Positions 25,016 through 33,520 of a stretch of 64,000 bases of DNA are shown here, piece by piece. The DNA is taken from contig JAUXWT010000011.1 of the NCBI GenBank assembly GCA_030681475.1, forward strand, positions 156,172 through 220,171, written 5' to 3'. A model generated the notes under the pieces. The model had not been told where the DNA came from, ran no database searches, and was given only the letters and a program-made list of their open reading frames with translations. The first letter of the stretch is position 1. Each line of letters begins with the position of its first letter. The DNA comes from Bacteroidales bacterium. Lineage in GTDB: Bacteria > Bacteroidota > Bacteroidia > Bacteroidales > FEN-979. A program made the position numbers and the translations under genes.

Positions 25016-27597
25016 CCGCCCCGGCCTTCACGGTCTCAAAAATTGCTTCCATCTGCGGAGGAACAGTTTATCTGGCTGACAGTGGTGACCATGTGATCAA
25101 TGAATTGCTTATTGACAGCCGCCGGTTGATCCATCCCGGACATTGCCTTTTCATAGCGCTTGTTTCTGAACGCAACGACGGGCATAAATACATCGCTGAG
25201 CTTTATGAGAAGGGAGTGCGGTACTTTATGGTTTCGGCACCTCCCCTGCACCCTTCCCCCTCGGGGGAGGGGACGGGGGTGGGGTCAATCTTTATCCATG
25301 TCCCCGACACGCTCCTTGCCCTTCAGCAATTGGGCGCCTACCACCGCAACCTGTTCGACATCCCCGTGATCGGGATCACCGGGAGCAACGGTAAAACGAT
25401 TATCAAGGAGTGGCTATTTCAACTGCTGAGCGGCGATTATAACATCATTCGCAGTCCGAAAAGTTATAATTCCCAGGTCGGTGTTCCTTTATCTGTCTGG
25501 AAAATGGCCCCCGGTCATAATCTGGCCATATTTGAAGCAGGCATCTCCCAACCCGGTGAAATGGAGCGCCTTGCACCCATCATCAACCCCACCATCGGGA
25601 TATTCACCAACATCGGCCATGCCCATGACGAATATTTTGAAGACCAGCGCCAGAAAGTTCAAGAGAAGCTGAAACTTTTCGTTAACGCCCAAACCCTGGT
25701 TTATTGTGCCGATCATTCATTGATCAGCGAGTGTTTAAGCGCAGATGCTGCATACAAAAACCTGAATACCTTTACATGGAGCAGGAACAAGAAAACCAAC
25801 TTGACGATTTCAAAGGTTTCAAGGGAAACCAGTCAAACCAGGATCAATGCAGTGTATAAGTCTGAAGAATTTAGCATTGAAATTCCCTTCACCGATGAAG
25901 CCTCCATCGAAAATGCCATTCACTGCCTCGCCACAGAACTGGTTCTCAGTGAAATGTCACGCGTCACGCGTCACACGTCACGCGTCACGCGTCACACGTC
26001 ACGCGTCACGCGTCACACGTCACGTTTCTCCTCCCTCACCCCGATCGCCATGCGCCTCGAAATGAAGGAGGCCATCAACCGGTGTTCCATGATTAACGAC
26101 AGCTATAATTCCGATATCAACTCGCTCAGTATCGCCCTCGATTTTCTGAACCAGCAAAATCAGCACCAGAAAAAAACGGTGATCCTCTCCGACCTCCTTC
26201 AGACCGGCCGTGAAAAGGGTGAATTGTATCAGGAGATCGCTTCGATGCTTACCTCGAGAAACATCAGTCGTATCGTTGGGATCGGCCGTGACCTCGTAAA
26301 ACATGGCGATAAATTTGACATGCAGAAAGCATTTTTTGCAACTACGGATGAGTTCCTGCACCAGTTTCCGGTCTCCTCTTTTCAGAATGAGACCATCCTG
26401 CTGAAAGGCGCACGATTGTTCGAGTTTGAAAAGATCAGCCAGGTTCTGCAGCAAAAGGCGCATGAAACGGTCATGGAGATCAATCTGGATGCATTGATCC
26501 ATAACCTGAACTACTTCAGGTCGGCATTGCGGACAGGAACCAGAACGATGGCCATGGTCAAGGCATTTTCCTACGGCAGCGGCAGTTATGAAATTGCCAG
26601 CGTTTTACAGTTTCACCATGTCGATTACCTTGCCGTAGCTTATGCCGACGAAGGGGTTGAGTTGCGTCAGGCAGGGATACATCTGCCCATCATGGTGATG
26701 AGTCCCGAACAACAGAGCCTGGATACCCTTCTGAAATATAACCTGGAGCCTGAAATCTACAACCTGCACATCCTCAATCTACTGGAAGAGACAATCGTAC
26801 GCAACCAGACCTCCAATCAGCAGGAAGTCCGTATCCATATTAAACTCGATACTGGCATGCATCGCCTGGGATTTGGCCCGGAGGAGATTGAACCGCTGAT
26901 CGAAAGGCTGAAACAGAACCCGAATCTGCACGTTCAGTCCGTGTTTTCTCACCTTGCGGCCAGTGAAGACCAGGATGAGGATGACTTTACCCGCGGACAG
27001 ATCCGGCTTTTTAAGGAGATGAGTGAAAGGATAACCCGCGGTCTGGACTATCCCGTGCTGCTCCATATCCTGAACTCGGCAGGAATCAGCCGGTTTGCTG
27101 ACGCACAGTTCGACATGGTGCGGATCGGGATCGGATTATATGGCGTGGGCAGCAGTCAGGCAGAACAAGCCAGGCTGAAAAATGTGAGCTCCCTGAAATC
27201 GGTGATCACCCAGATCAGGCATATCCCTGCTGGCGAAACCATCGGGTATAACCGGAAAGGCAAGGCCGACAGAGATACTGTGATCGCCATCGTTCCGGTT
27301 GGGTATGCCGACGGATTGAACCGCCGTCTCGGCAATGGCCACGGACACCTTTATATCCATGGTATGCCTTTTCCAATCATCGGAAACATCTGCATGGATA
27401 TGACGATGGTTGATGTGACGGAATCCGCGTTACGCGTCACGCGTCACGATCTGCCCGTCATTCATGAGGGTGATGAGGTGGTCATTTTTGGTGATCTGTA
27501 TCCTGTCACAGAAATTGCACAAAAGATCGGTACCATCCCCTATGAGGTTCTGACCGGGATTTCACGGAGGGTAAAACGCATCTATTATTACGAATAG
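25012..27597 (+). CDS. Bifunctional MurF-alanine racemase with repeat-encoded insertions
   Basis: An 861-residue fusion typical of Bacteroidota. The N-terminal half (about 1-480) is a MurF-type ligase that adds D-Ala-D-Ala to UDP-MurNAc-tripeptide: GITGSNGKTIIKEWL P-loop, SPKSYNSQVGVPLS, FEAGISQPGEM, MRLEMKEAINRCSMINDSYNSD. The C-terminal half (about 485-861) is PLP-dependent alanine racemase: MVKAFSYGSGSYE holds the PLP lysine, LDTGMHRLGF, and the GYADGLNRRLG loop. Three insertions are repeat-derived: a GC-rich hairpin element near residues 78-92, a heptamer array at about 315-339 (SRVTRHT repeated), and a short one near 806-812. All keep the frame. It couples D-Ala supply to cell wall precursor synthesis. 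Confidence 0.95.
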   Translation: MTAPAFTVSKIASICGGTVYLADSGDHVINELLIDSRRLIHPGHCLFIALVSERNDGHKYIAELYEKGVRYFMVSAPPLHPSPSGEGTGVGSIFIHVPDTLLALQQLGAYHRNLFDIPVIGITGSNGKTIIKEWLFQLLSGDYNIIRSPKSYNSQVGVPLSVWKMAPGHNLAIFEAGISQPGEMERLAPIINPTIGIFTNIGHAHDEYFEDQRQKVQEKLKLFVNAQTLVYCADHSLISECLSADAAYKNLNTFTWSRNKKTNLTISKVSRETSQTRINAVYKSEEFSIEIPFTDEASIENAIHCLATELVLSEMSRVTRHTSRVTRHTSRVTRHTSRFSSLTPIAMRLEMKEAINRCSMINDSYNSDINSLSIALDFLNQQNQHQKKTVILSDLLQTGREKGELYQEIASMLTSRNISRIVGIGRDLVKHGDKFDMQKAFFATTDEFLHQFPVSSFQNETILLKGARLFEFEKISQVLQQKAHETVMEINLDALIHNLNYFRSALRTGTRTMAMVKAFSYGSGSYEIASVLQFHHVDYLAVAYADEGVELRQAGIHLPIMVMSPEQQSLDTLLKYNLEPEIYNLHILNLLEETIVRNQTSNQQEVRIHIKLDTGMHRLGFGPEEIEPLIERLKQNPNLHVQSVFSHLAASEDQDEDDFTRGQIRLFKEMSERITRGLDYPVLLHILNSAGISRFADAQFDMVRIGIGLYGVGSSQAEQARLKNVSSLKSVITQIRHIPAGETIGYNRKGKADRDTVIAIVPVGYADGLNRRLGNGHGHLYIHGMPFPIIGNICMDMTMVDVTESALRVTRHDLPVIHEGDEVVIFGDLYPVTEIAQKIGTIPYEVLTGISRRVKRIYYYE
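25243..25286. repeat. GC-rich hairpin element inserted in MurF coding region
   Basis: CCCTTCCCCCTCGGGGGAGG followed by GGACGGGGGTGGGG forms a strong hairpin with a G-rich tail. It encodes the odd segment HPSPSGEGTGVG just before the conserved domain strand. Elements of this form are common in intergenic DNA of many bacteria, so an in-frame copy in an essential gene is notable. Confidence 0.7.
25956..26022. repeat. In-frame 7-bp array (GTCACGC family) in MurF-Alr gene
   Basis: About nine heptamer copies in a higher-order 21-bp pattern (CGTCACG CGTCACG CGTCACA), giving three near-perfect copies of the peptide SRVTRHT. It lies in the linker before the C-terminal MurF domain. Confidence 0.95.
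27427..27448. repeat. Short in-frame GTCACGC array in racemase domain
   Basis: Three heptamer copies encode ALRVTRH in a surface loop near the C-terminus of the racemase domain, the same family as the two larger arrays upstream. Confidence 0.7.
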
Positions 27598-27619
27598 GAT
27601 ATACCTTGATATTTTCTCT

Positions 27620-27627
27620 TATTTTTG
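27620..27627 (+). promoter_or_regulatory. -7 promoter box for GT2 gene
   Basis: TATTTTTG, 18 bp before the chosen ATG, overlapping an upstream in-frame TTG, which argues against that TTG as the start. No convincing -33. Confidence 0.45.
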
Positions 27628-27645
27628 CCATCTGAACACAGTTTT

Positions 27646-28380
27646 ATGGAATCCCTCAAACTCAGTATTTTAATTCCCGCATACAATGAAGCGGCAACGA
27701 TCCATCGCATTCTTGACAAAGTACTTGCCGTCGAACTGATCAGCGAGGTATCCAAAGAGATCATCATTGTCAACGATTTCAGCAGGGATGGAACCATCAG
27801 CGTGGTGGAAAACTATATTGCTTTACACCCGGAGAGTGACATCAGGCTTTTCAACCAGCCGGTGAACATGGGCAAAGGCGCCGCATTGCATCGCGGAATC
27901 GTTGAAGCAACGGGCGATTTCATCATCATCCAGGATGCCGATCTCGAATATGATCCGGCAGAATACAATATTTTGCTTAAGCCGGTCCTTGACGGTTTTG
28001 CCGATGTGGTTTACGGTTCACGTTTCATGGGAGGCAGGCCACACCGGATCCTTTTCTTCTGGCATTCTATCGGGAACAAGTTTCTCACCTTCCTTTCCAA
28101 CATGGTCACCAACCTGAACCTCACGGATATGGAAACCTGCTATAAACTTTTTCGCGCAGAGATACTCAAGAAGATCTATTTTAAAGAACGTCGGTTTGGT
28201 TTTGAACCTGAAGTGACCTCGAAAATCGCCCGGTTCCCGAACATCCGGATCTATGAGGTGGGGATATCCTATTATGGACGGACGTACGAAGAAGGGAAAA
28301 AAATCGGGATGAAAGATGCGTTCAGGGCGGTATGGTGTTTGGTTAAATATAACCTCTTTGATAGAAAATACCTTAAATAA
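27646..28380 (+). CDS. GT2 polyprenyl-phosphate glycosyltransferase (DPM1-like)
   Basis: A 244-residue family 2 glycosyltransferase that starts the surface-glycan region. [18 protein letters not shown] begins the fold, [11 protein letters not shown] carries the DAD metal motif intact (unlike the copy at 4.0-4.7 kb), and [21 protein letters not shown] with [16 protein letters not shown] is typical of the dolichyl/undecaprenyl-phosphate mannose or glucose synthase group. No C-terminal membrane helices are present, so it makes a lipid-linked sugar on the cytoplasmic face and relies on other proteins for flipping. Its likely users are the GT-C proteins downstream. The stop codon is followed immediately by a tandem array. 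Confidence 0.88.
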   Translation: MESLKLSILIPAYNEAATIHRILDKVLAVELISEVSKEIIIVNDFSRDGTISVVENYIALHPESDIRLFNQPVNMGKGAALHRGIVEATGDFIIIQDADLEYDPAEYNILLKPVLDGFADVVYGSRFMGGRPHRILFFWHSIGNKFLTFLSNMVTNLNLTDMETCYKLFRAEILKKIYFKERRFGFEPEVTSKIARFPNIRIYEVGISYYGRTYEEGKKIGMKDAFRAVWCLVKYNLFDRKYLK

Positions 28381-28415
28381 TTTGAAAATTTGCTGATTTG
28401 AAAATTTGAAAATGA
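28381..28415. repeat. 8-bp tandem array (TTTGAAAA)
   Basis: Four degenerate copies of TTTGAAAA/TTTGCTGA start directly after the GT2 stop codon and run to the ATG of the next gene. Confidence 0.75.
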
Positions 28416-29038
28416 AACAAGAAAACAGCTTCTCCCGAAAAATTATTTTTGCGGGAATTGTGGCTCTTTTTCTGCTGGCTGTTTTTATTTTGGTGAATTA
28501 TTACCTTTCTTTACGGAATTTGCATCAAACCACTGATCCCAGGGCGGGGGTGGTGCGTGAAAAATTGCCTGTGGCGCTCGAAGGCAAGGGGAAACGCCTG
28601 GCTTTTCATGATTTTGAATCGGGAAATCCGGCAGATACATCATCTCATCTTGCAATCCCTGGTCACGGCGGAAAACAGGCGTTGAAGGTAAGTAAGGGCA
28701 ATCAGTTTTCTCCCGGTCTTTGGATCAAGTTCAAAGATCTTAATCCCGGAGATTCTTCCTGGATCAGGGCCACCGGATGGATCAGGTTTTCCTGCAAACC
28801 CTCAGAGGTAAAATGCAACCTGGTCGTCACCTGCAACCACAACGGCATCAATTATAAGTACATTTACATTTCACTGGAAAATGAAAACCTGGTAACCGGT
28901 CAATGGAACCGGGTGAGTATCGATTACTACATTCCACAGGCGCCCGATCGCGAAGATGTGCTGCAGGCATATTTCTGGTACCGGGGGATGGGGGAGGTGC
29001 TGGTGGATGATATTGATATTGAATACTATACGTATTAA
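28412..29038 (+). CDS. Membrane-anchored CBM-like module protein
   Basis: A 208-residue protein with one N-terminal membrane helix (about 11-32), a short linker, and a single jelly-roll-like domain (about 64-208). That domain shows FHDFESGN, GKQALKV, NQFSPGLWIKF, a tryptophan-rich middle, GQWNRVSIDYYIP, LQAYFWYRG and VLVDDIDIEY. It is the simplest carrier of the module found in six other proteins of the window, and it looks like carbohydrate-binding modules of the CBM4/9/22 type. The anchor would hold it on the periplasmic side. No catalytic motif is seen. A role in holding nascent glycan is an inference. Confidence 0.75.
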   Translation: MKQENSFSRKIIFAGIVALFLLAVFILVNYYLSLRNLHQTTDPRAGVVREKLPVALEGKGKRLAFHDFESGNPADTSSHLAIPGHGGKQALKVSKGNQFSPGLWIKFKDLNPGDSSWIRATGWIRFSCKPSEVKCNLVVTCNHNGINYKYIYISLENENLVTGQWNRVSIDYYIPQAPDREDVLQAYFWYRGMGEVLVDDIDIEYYTY

Positions 29039-29041
29039 ACA

Positions 29042-29091
29042 GGAAAACCACTAAGGCACTAAGGGCACTAAGGAGCACTAAGGAGGGATAA
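29042..29091. repeat. Tandem array (CACTAAGG units)
   Basis: Four copies of a CACTAAGG unit with variable 1-3 bp spacers, beginning AACCACTAAGG just after the stop codon of the preceding gene. The start resembles the AACCACAAAG end of the 17.1-kb element. Confidence 0.75.
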
Positions 29092-29101
29092 AATATTTAT
29101 A

Positions 29102-30877
29102 TTGAAGAGATTACGAATTACCGACTGGTTCTTTTACCTTTTGTTCTGCACCTCATTGGCGCTGTCCTGGTTTTTCCATAAGGATTCAACCAGGTTCAGC
29201 GACCGTGATGAACTATGGTCCGACCGGGCCGGTTATTATATCTATCTTCCAGCCACCTTTTACTATCATTTCGATACCCGGAAAATGCCCGCAGACCTCG
29301 ACATTATAACCGGCGGAGGTTTCAGCATTGACACCCGGAACAATAAAATAGAAACAAAATATACCTATGGCGTGGCTTTGCTGGCTGCCCCCTTCTTTTT
29401 TACCTCCGCCATTGTTTCACGCGTTGCCGGCTACGACTCAGAAAACGGCTTTTCAATGATATTCATGCGAATGATGAGATTGGCTGCAGTCGTTTACCTG
29501 CTCCTTGGATTATGGTTCCTGAAGAAATTCCTGGATCACTATTTCAGTCAGCTTGTCAGCTTTTTCGTCATCACGGTCATTTTTCTTGGCACCAACCTCT
29601 TCTATTATTCGCTCATTGACGGGATGATGTCGCATGTTTACTCCTTTTTCCTGTTTTCCCTGTTTCTGTTCGCATTGAAAAAATATTGGCTTGCAGGGTC
29701 TTATCCATACTTCATCCTGCTTTGCATCACGCTGTCATTGGTTGTGCTGATCCGCCCGACAAATATCCTTTTGGGACTGCTTTTCTTCACCTGGGATGTA
29801 GCCGGCCCCAAAGAATGGCTGAAACGCATCAGACAGTTCCTGAAACCACCGTACTTATTGTGTTTCCTGGCAATCCTGCTCATTGTTTTTCTGCCACAAC
29901 TGGTCTATTGGAAGTACCTCTCCGGAAACTGGCTCCACTTTTCCTACGGCAGTGAAGGATTCGCCAACTGGCGTCATCCAAGGATTGCCGAAGTGTTCTT
30001 TTCACCGGTCAATGGGTTGTTTGCATACACTCCCTTGGTTATCTTCTTCGTGGCAGGGATTGTCCTGATGATCGTTCAAAAGAGGTCAAACGGTTGGCTC
30101 ATCGCGGTGATTTTCATCATGGTGACCCTGATCTGTGCCTCCTGGAAAATGTGGTACTTCGGATGCAGTTACGGTCAGCGGTCATTCATTGAGTATAACG
30201 CGATCCTGTCGGTTCCATTCGCCTGGCTGATAACCGCTTTGTTCAACAACCGCTTCTTCCTGTTCAAAACCGGGGTGTTGTTCCTTGTTTTTTTACTGGT
30301 GTATGCCAATCTGCGGTACACCACTGTCCTGTACCGTTTTGATCGCTGCTATTACGGATCAACCTGGGATTGGGACCATTACCGCCATACCATTGAGCGA
30401 TCCGGGGTTATTTCGCCGGTTCACCGGATCGGTTCTTACCAAAACGATTTTGAAAATCTGGCATTATGCCCGGTCAAACGTCCTTCCGCGGTTTTTACCC
30501 GTTCGGGACAATACAGCATTGCAGCAAATGAAAAGTCTGGACAGACTCCTTTGTTTTCCATCAGGCTGGATGAGTTGGGTTACCCTTATCCGAAAATGAT
30601 GGAGGTGGAGGCCTGGGTGTTGAAACCCGGCCGGCGTACCACGGATGCATTGCTGAGTTATACCCTGAACCGCGGGAATGAGGTCTTGTTCAGCGACGAA
30701 CAACCAATCGACAGCCTGGTTACATCCCCTTTGACATGGTTAAAGGTTAAAAAGACCTTCATTATCCCCGATGTGAATGATTCAAGCCCACAGATAAGCA
30801 TCTTCATCAGGAATCCGGAGCGGATGCTGATTTACGTGGATGACTTAAAGGTGCGTTACAGATATGGGTGGAAATGA
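29102..30877 (+). CDS. Multi-span membrane protein with C-terminal CBM-like module
   Basis: A 591-residue protein. Residues about 10-430 contain roughly ten membrane segments with a GT-C-like layout (SDRAGYYIYLPATFYYHFD in the first large loop, LIRPTNILLGLLFF in the middle). Residues about 446-591 form the shared jelly-roll-like module (YQNDFEN, SGQYSIAA, MEVEAWVLKPG, WLKVKKTFIIPD, IYVDDLKVRY). A glycosyltransferase acting on a polyprenyl-linked sugar is likely but not proven; no acidic catalytic pair was singled out. The start is TTG, since no ATG lies before the first helix. The stop codon is the first part of a tandem array. Confidence 0.68.
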   Translation: MKRLRITDWFFYLLFCTSLALSWFFHKDSTRFSDRDELWSDRAGYYIYLPATFYYHFDTRKMPADLDIITGGGFSIDTRNNKIETKYTYGVALLAAPFFFTSAIVSRVAGYDSENGFSMIFMRMMRLAAVVYLLLGLWFLKKFLDHYFSQLVSFFVITVIFLGTNLFYYSLIDGMMSHVYSFFLFSLFLFALKKYWLAGSYPYFILLCITLSLVVLIRPTNILLGLLFFTWDVAGPKEWLKRIRQFLKPPYLLCFLAILLIVFLPQLVYWKYLSGNWLHFSYGSEGFANWRHPRIAEVFFSPVNGLFAYTPLVIFFVAGIVLMIVQKRSNGWLIAVIFIMVTLICASWKMWYFGCSYGQRSFIEYNAILSVPFAWLITALFNNRFFLFKTGVLFLVFLLVYANLRYTTVLYRFDRCYYGSTWDWDHYRHTIERSGVISPVHRIGSYQNDFENLALCPVKRPSAVFTRSGQYSIAANEKSGQTPLFSIRLDELGYPYPKMMEVEAWVLKPGRRTTDALLSYTLNRGNEVLFSDEQPIDSLVTSPLTWLKVKKTFIIPDVNDSSPQISIFIRNPERMLIYVDDLKVRYRYGWK

Positions 30878-30938
30878 TTTACGATTGGACGATTTACGAG
30901 TTACGATTGAATTTACGATTATATGATTTACGATTAGC
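30876..30938. repeat. 7-bp tandem array (TTTACGA family)
   Basis: About seven degenerate copies of GATTTACGATT-type units, starting on the stop codon of the preceding gene. Confidence 0.85.
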
Positions 30939-31091
30939 GCAGAATTTCAGGCAAAATCCCGCAGAGTTATAATACATATTATCAGCACTCTGGCCTATGA
31001 TTATTACCCCGACACCGTGCAATATGCAATGCTGAAGGCAAAAGGGATTAATATGGCTGCATTTTCAGGTCCAAATTTGCCGCCCTCCTGA
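30933..31091 (+). pseudogene. Unrecognised C-terminal coding remnant
   Basis: An open frame without start codon ends LAYDYYPDTVQYAMLKAKGINMAAFSG then a TGA. The composition is protein-like, and the sequence continues cleanly after the preceding array, but I do not recognise the family. It lies just upstream of the toxin-antitoxin promoter. Confidence 0.3.
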
Positions 31092-31095
31092 CAAG

Positions 31096-31112
31096 TACGT
31101 ATTAATATCGTA
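31096..31112. promoter_or_regulatory. Possible operator of the toxin-antitoxin operon
   Basis: TACG and CGTA arms bracket the palindrome TATTAATA with one extra base. It overlaps the -7 box, a typical place for antitoxin autorepression. Confidence 0.35.
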
Positions 31113-31118
31113 TATTTG
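31111..31118 (+). promoter_or_regulatory. -7 promoter box for toxin-antitoxin operon
   Basis: TATATTTG, a perfect TAnnTTTG, 21 bp before the antitoxin ATG. A weak CTG stands 20 bp upstream at the -33 position. Confidence 0.55.
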
Positions 31119-31138
31119 TACGGCTAAAAAAGAAAACA

Positions 31139-31384
31139 ATGAATACAAAACTCACATTAAAGCTCAAAAAGGATGTTATTGATCAGGCCAAAAAATATGC
31201 CTCAGATCATGATACAAGTTTGTCGCGGATCATTGAAAATTACCTGGCCGCTATAACAGCCGAATCAAAAGAGACGGAGGAAATATCGCCACTGGTCAAG
31301 TCAATTACTGGTGTTATTGACATTCCATCAGATTTCAATCACAAAGAGAGTTTTCATAAACAGCTTAATGAAAAGTACTTATGA
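31139..31384 (+). CDS. DUF6364-type antitoxin of a PIN toxin pair
   Basis: An 81-residue protein beginning MNTKLTLKLKKDVIDQAKKYA followed by SLSRIIENYL, the ribbon-helix-helix-like arrangement of DUF6364 antitoxins. The N-terminal part would bind operator DNA as a dimer and the acidic C-terminal tail would neutralise the toxin. It precedes the PIN-domain gene and overlaps it by 4 bp (ATGA), so the pair is translationally coupled, as is standard in type II systems. A promoter box and palindrome lie just upstream. Confidence 0.85.
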   Translation: MNTKLTLKLKKDVIDQAKKYASDHDTSLSRIIENYLAAITAESKETEEISPLVKSITGVIDIPSDFNHKESFHKQLNEKYL

Positions 31385-31791
31385 AACATAAAGTCTTTGT
31401 AGATACAGATATTATTTATGATTTGCTGGCAAAACGGGAACCTCATTACCATGCGGCTGCCAAACTATTTACACTATCTGACGGAGGGAAAATTCAAATT
31501 TTAATCTCGGCCTTAACAATAGCCAATATTCATTACTTAATCTCAAAGCAGCTTTCCTCAAATGAGGCAAAAAAGATTATTAGGAAATTCAGACTTATGG
31601 TACACATAGTGCCATTAAATGAGAAAATTATTGATCTCGCCCTGAATTCTGATTTCAAAGACTTTGAGGATGCAATTCAATATTATTGTGCTTTGGAAAA
31701 CAACATTGAATTACTGTTAACCCGCAATTTAAGAGATTATAAAAATGCCCAAATTGCCGTTATGACGGCTCAGGATTTTATCAATTTGTAA
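31381..31791 (+). CDS. PIN-domain toxin (VapC-like ribonuclease)
   Basis: A 136-residue PIN-domain protein. The acidic metal-binding residues are in FVDTDIIYDLL near the N-terminus, an internal glutamate/aspartate region, and DFEDAIQYYCALE with TRNLRDYKNA near the C-terminus. PIN toxins of this type are Mg-dependent endoribonucleases that cleave tRNA or rRNA when free of antitoxin. The size and order with the upstream antitoxin are normal. AT content is higher than in flanking glycan genes, which fits a mobile pair inserted in the cluster. Confidence 0.88.
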   Translation: MKHKVFVDTDIIYDLLAKREPHYHAAAKLFTLSDGGKIQILISALTIANIHYLISKQLSSNEAKKIIRKFRLMVHIVPLNEKIIDLALNSDFKDFEDAIQYYCALENNIELLLTRNLRDYKNAQIAVMTAQDFINL

Positions 31792-31805
31792 TTTTTTCAG
31801 CGGCT

Positions 31806-31937
31806 TCAGATAAACCTCCTGTTGGCAAGATAAAGCATAAACGGCAACGGGAAAAGCCAGATCACCCGGGACTGGAACCTGTCGACAACACCTGTGCAAG
31901 GATGTCGAGCCAGAGTGATGTCATAAGACTGGCATGT
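31806..31937 (-). pseudogene. Possible GT-C protein C-terminal remnant
   Basis: A 44-codon open stretch without a start codon ends VVDRFQSRVIWLFPLPFMLYLANRRFI, a tail resembling the end of multi-span glycosyltransferases in Bacteroidota. Stop codons close it on the upstream side, so the gene is frameshifted or deleted. The rest of the about 400-bp gap between the toxin gene and the SGNH gene shows nothing else. Confidence 0.35.
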
Positions 31938-32133
31938 TCAGGAAAACGCCTTGTTGCACAAAACGATAGCGGCTAAAAAACAAGTAGGGCGTCTGTAAAA
32001 AAGCGGGTTGGGGGAGGCGTGAATTTGATTTTCGGTATCATACCTGAATATTTGATAGTAAATGTATAAATAAACCTTGGCTTGTATAACTGTTCATGGA
32101 GGAAATCCGGGTACATTACATGGCGAATTTTAC

Positions 32134-32141
32134 TATTTTTG
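32134..32141 (+). promoter_or_regulatory. -7 promoter box for SGNH-MBOAT operon
   Basis: TATTTTTG, 48 bp before the ATG of the first SGNH gene. -33 element not clear. Confidence 0.4.
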
Positions 32142-32189
32142 CGGGTCTTGCACCGCCAATCTGTTTTGTTCGGAATCTAAAGCTGTAAA

Positions 32190-33494
32190 ATGACCTGGAT
32201 CAAAAACACCCTGTTAATGCTGTTATTGGGTTTGCTGGCATTCGGATCAATCCAGAAACGGTTTGGCATTATTGGTTCAAAATCATTGAACGGGGTTTTT
32301 CCGGTCACAGAAATACCTGTGTTTTCCTGCTCCACCTGGATGGCCGGCGCCTACCAGGATCAGTTCCGTGCCAGCCTGGAGGATTCGATCGGGTTTAAAC
32401 AAGACCTGGTGCGCCTGTATAACCAGGTTGATTACTCCTTTTTTTCTGTCCCTCATGCAAGTAAAATAGTGGCCGGAAAGAATGGTTATCTATTTGCCGA
32501 CATGTATATCAATGGCTATCTCGGGAATGATTTTGTCGGAAAACCCTTCATTAACGACAAGATCGAAGCCTTGAAATTTCTGCAGGATTACCTTTGGATT
32601 GACCGGGGTATCCTGGTCCTGGTCGTTTTCACCCCGGCGAAGGGATATTATTACCCTGAGTATATTCCTGACCGTTTTCTGAAAAAGAGAAATGACCTCA
32701 CCAATTACGGGTACTACCTTCAGCGGTGCAGGGAAGCGGGTATCAATTACATCGACTTCAACCAATGGTTTCTCGATCTGAAAGATACCTCGCAGAACAT
32801 GCTTTACCCGAAAACGGGGATCCACTGGAGCAGCTACGGGGCTTACCTCTGTGGCGATTCTCTCAGGCGTTACCTTGAGGTCAGGCTAAACCGGGAACTG
32901 CCGCATATGATAACTGACTCCATCGAGATCGTGAAAGAAGCCCGGGATGAGGACGATGACATTGCCCGCACCATGAACCTGATATGGGAAATCCCTCATC
33001 CCCTGATGACCTATCCAAAATTCCATTTCACCTATGATTCGGTACAGGCCAAACCGGCAGCCCTTTTCGTGGGCGACAGTTTCTACTGGCAATGGTATAA
33101 CAATGGGGTCATTGAAAATACCTTTCGGAACAAGGAATTCTGGTATTACAACACCGATGTTTATCCTGACCATTTTTCAGCGACAAAAAATGTCGGTCAG
33201 ATCGATTATGTCGAAAGCATCCTGAAGCAAAATGTCATTATCCTGCTCCAGGCCAATGGTGGTTACGGAGAACTGGGTTACGGCTGGATCGATATGGCTT
33301 ATCATTACTTCTATCCCGGAAAATCCAGAACAAAGGAGATTGAACAACAGATGCTGACCAACCCGCAGTGGATGGAGCAGATTGCCGCAAAGGCGAAAGA
33401 ACGCAATTTTTCAACCGAACACATGATGCTGGTGGATGCTGTTTACACGATGAACCAGGAGCTTAGAAACCAGGGATTAGAACAACATAAGTAA
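32190..33494 (+). CDS. AlgX/AlgJ-like SGNH acetyltransferase partner
   Basis: A 434-residue protein with an N-terminal membrane helix (about 5-22) and a periplasmic SGNH-hydrolase-like domain related to AlgX and AlgJ, which acetylate polysaccharides with acyl groups supplied by AlgI-type MBOAT proteins. The core shows DSIGFKQDLVRLYN, GKNGYLF, TGIHWSSYGAYL (H212) and FVGDSFYW (S297). In AlgX the residue two before the histidine is Asp; here it is Gly210. The last about 50 residues contain one copy of a helical motif (NPQWMEQIAAKAKERN...DAVY). The MBOAT gene starts 26 bp downstream. Confidence 0.83.
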   Translation: MTWIKNTLLMLLLGLLAFGSIQKRFGIIGSKSLNGVFPVTEIPVFSCSTWMAGAYQDQFRASLEDSIGFKQDLVRLYNQVDYSFFSVPHASKIVAGKNGYLFADMYINGYLGNDFVGKPFINDKIEALKFLQDYLWIDRGILVLVVFTPAKGYYYPEYIPDRFLKKRNDLTNYGYYLQRCREAGINYIDFNQWFLDLKDTSQNMLYPKTGIHWSSYGAYLCGDSLRRYLEVRLNRELPHMITDSIEIVKEARDEDDDIARTMNLIWEIPHPLMTYPKFHFTYDSVQAKPAALFVGDSFYWQWYNNGVIENTFRNKEFWYYNTDVYPDHFSATKNVGQIDYVESILKQNVIILLQANGGYGELGYGWIDMAYHYFYPGKSRTKEIEQQMLTNPQWMEQIAAKAKERNFSTEHMMLVDAVYTMNQELRNQGLEQHK

Positions 33495-33520
33495 CCTATG
33501 ATGAAAATAATCAACATGTT

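Noticed and set aside
25956..26022. Possible CRISPR array from regular short repeats
   Set aside because: The units are only 7 bp, contiguous, without spacers, and inside a coding frame. No cas gene is present.
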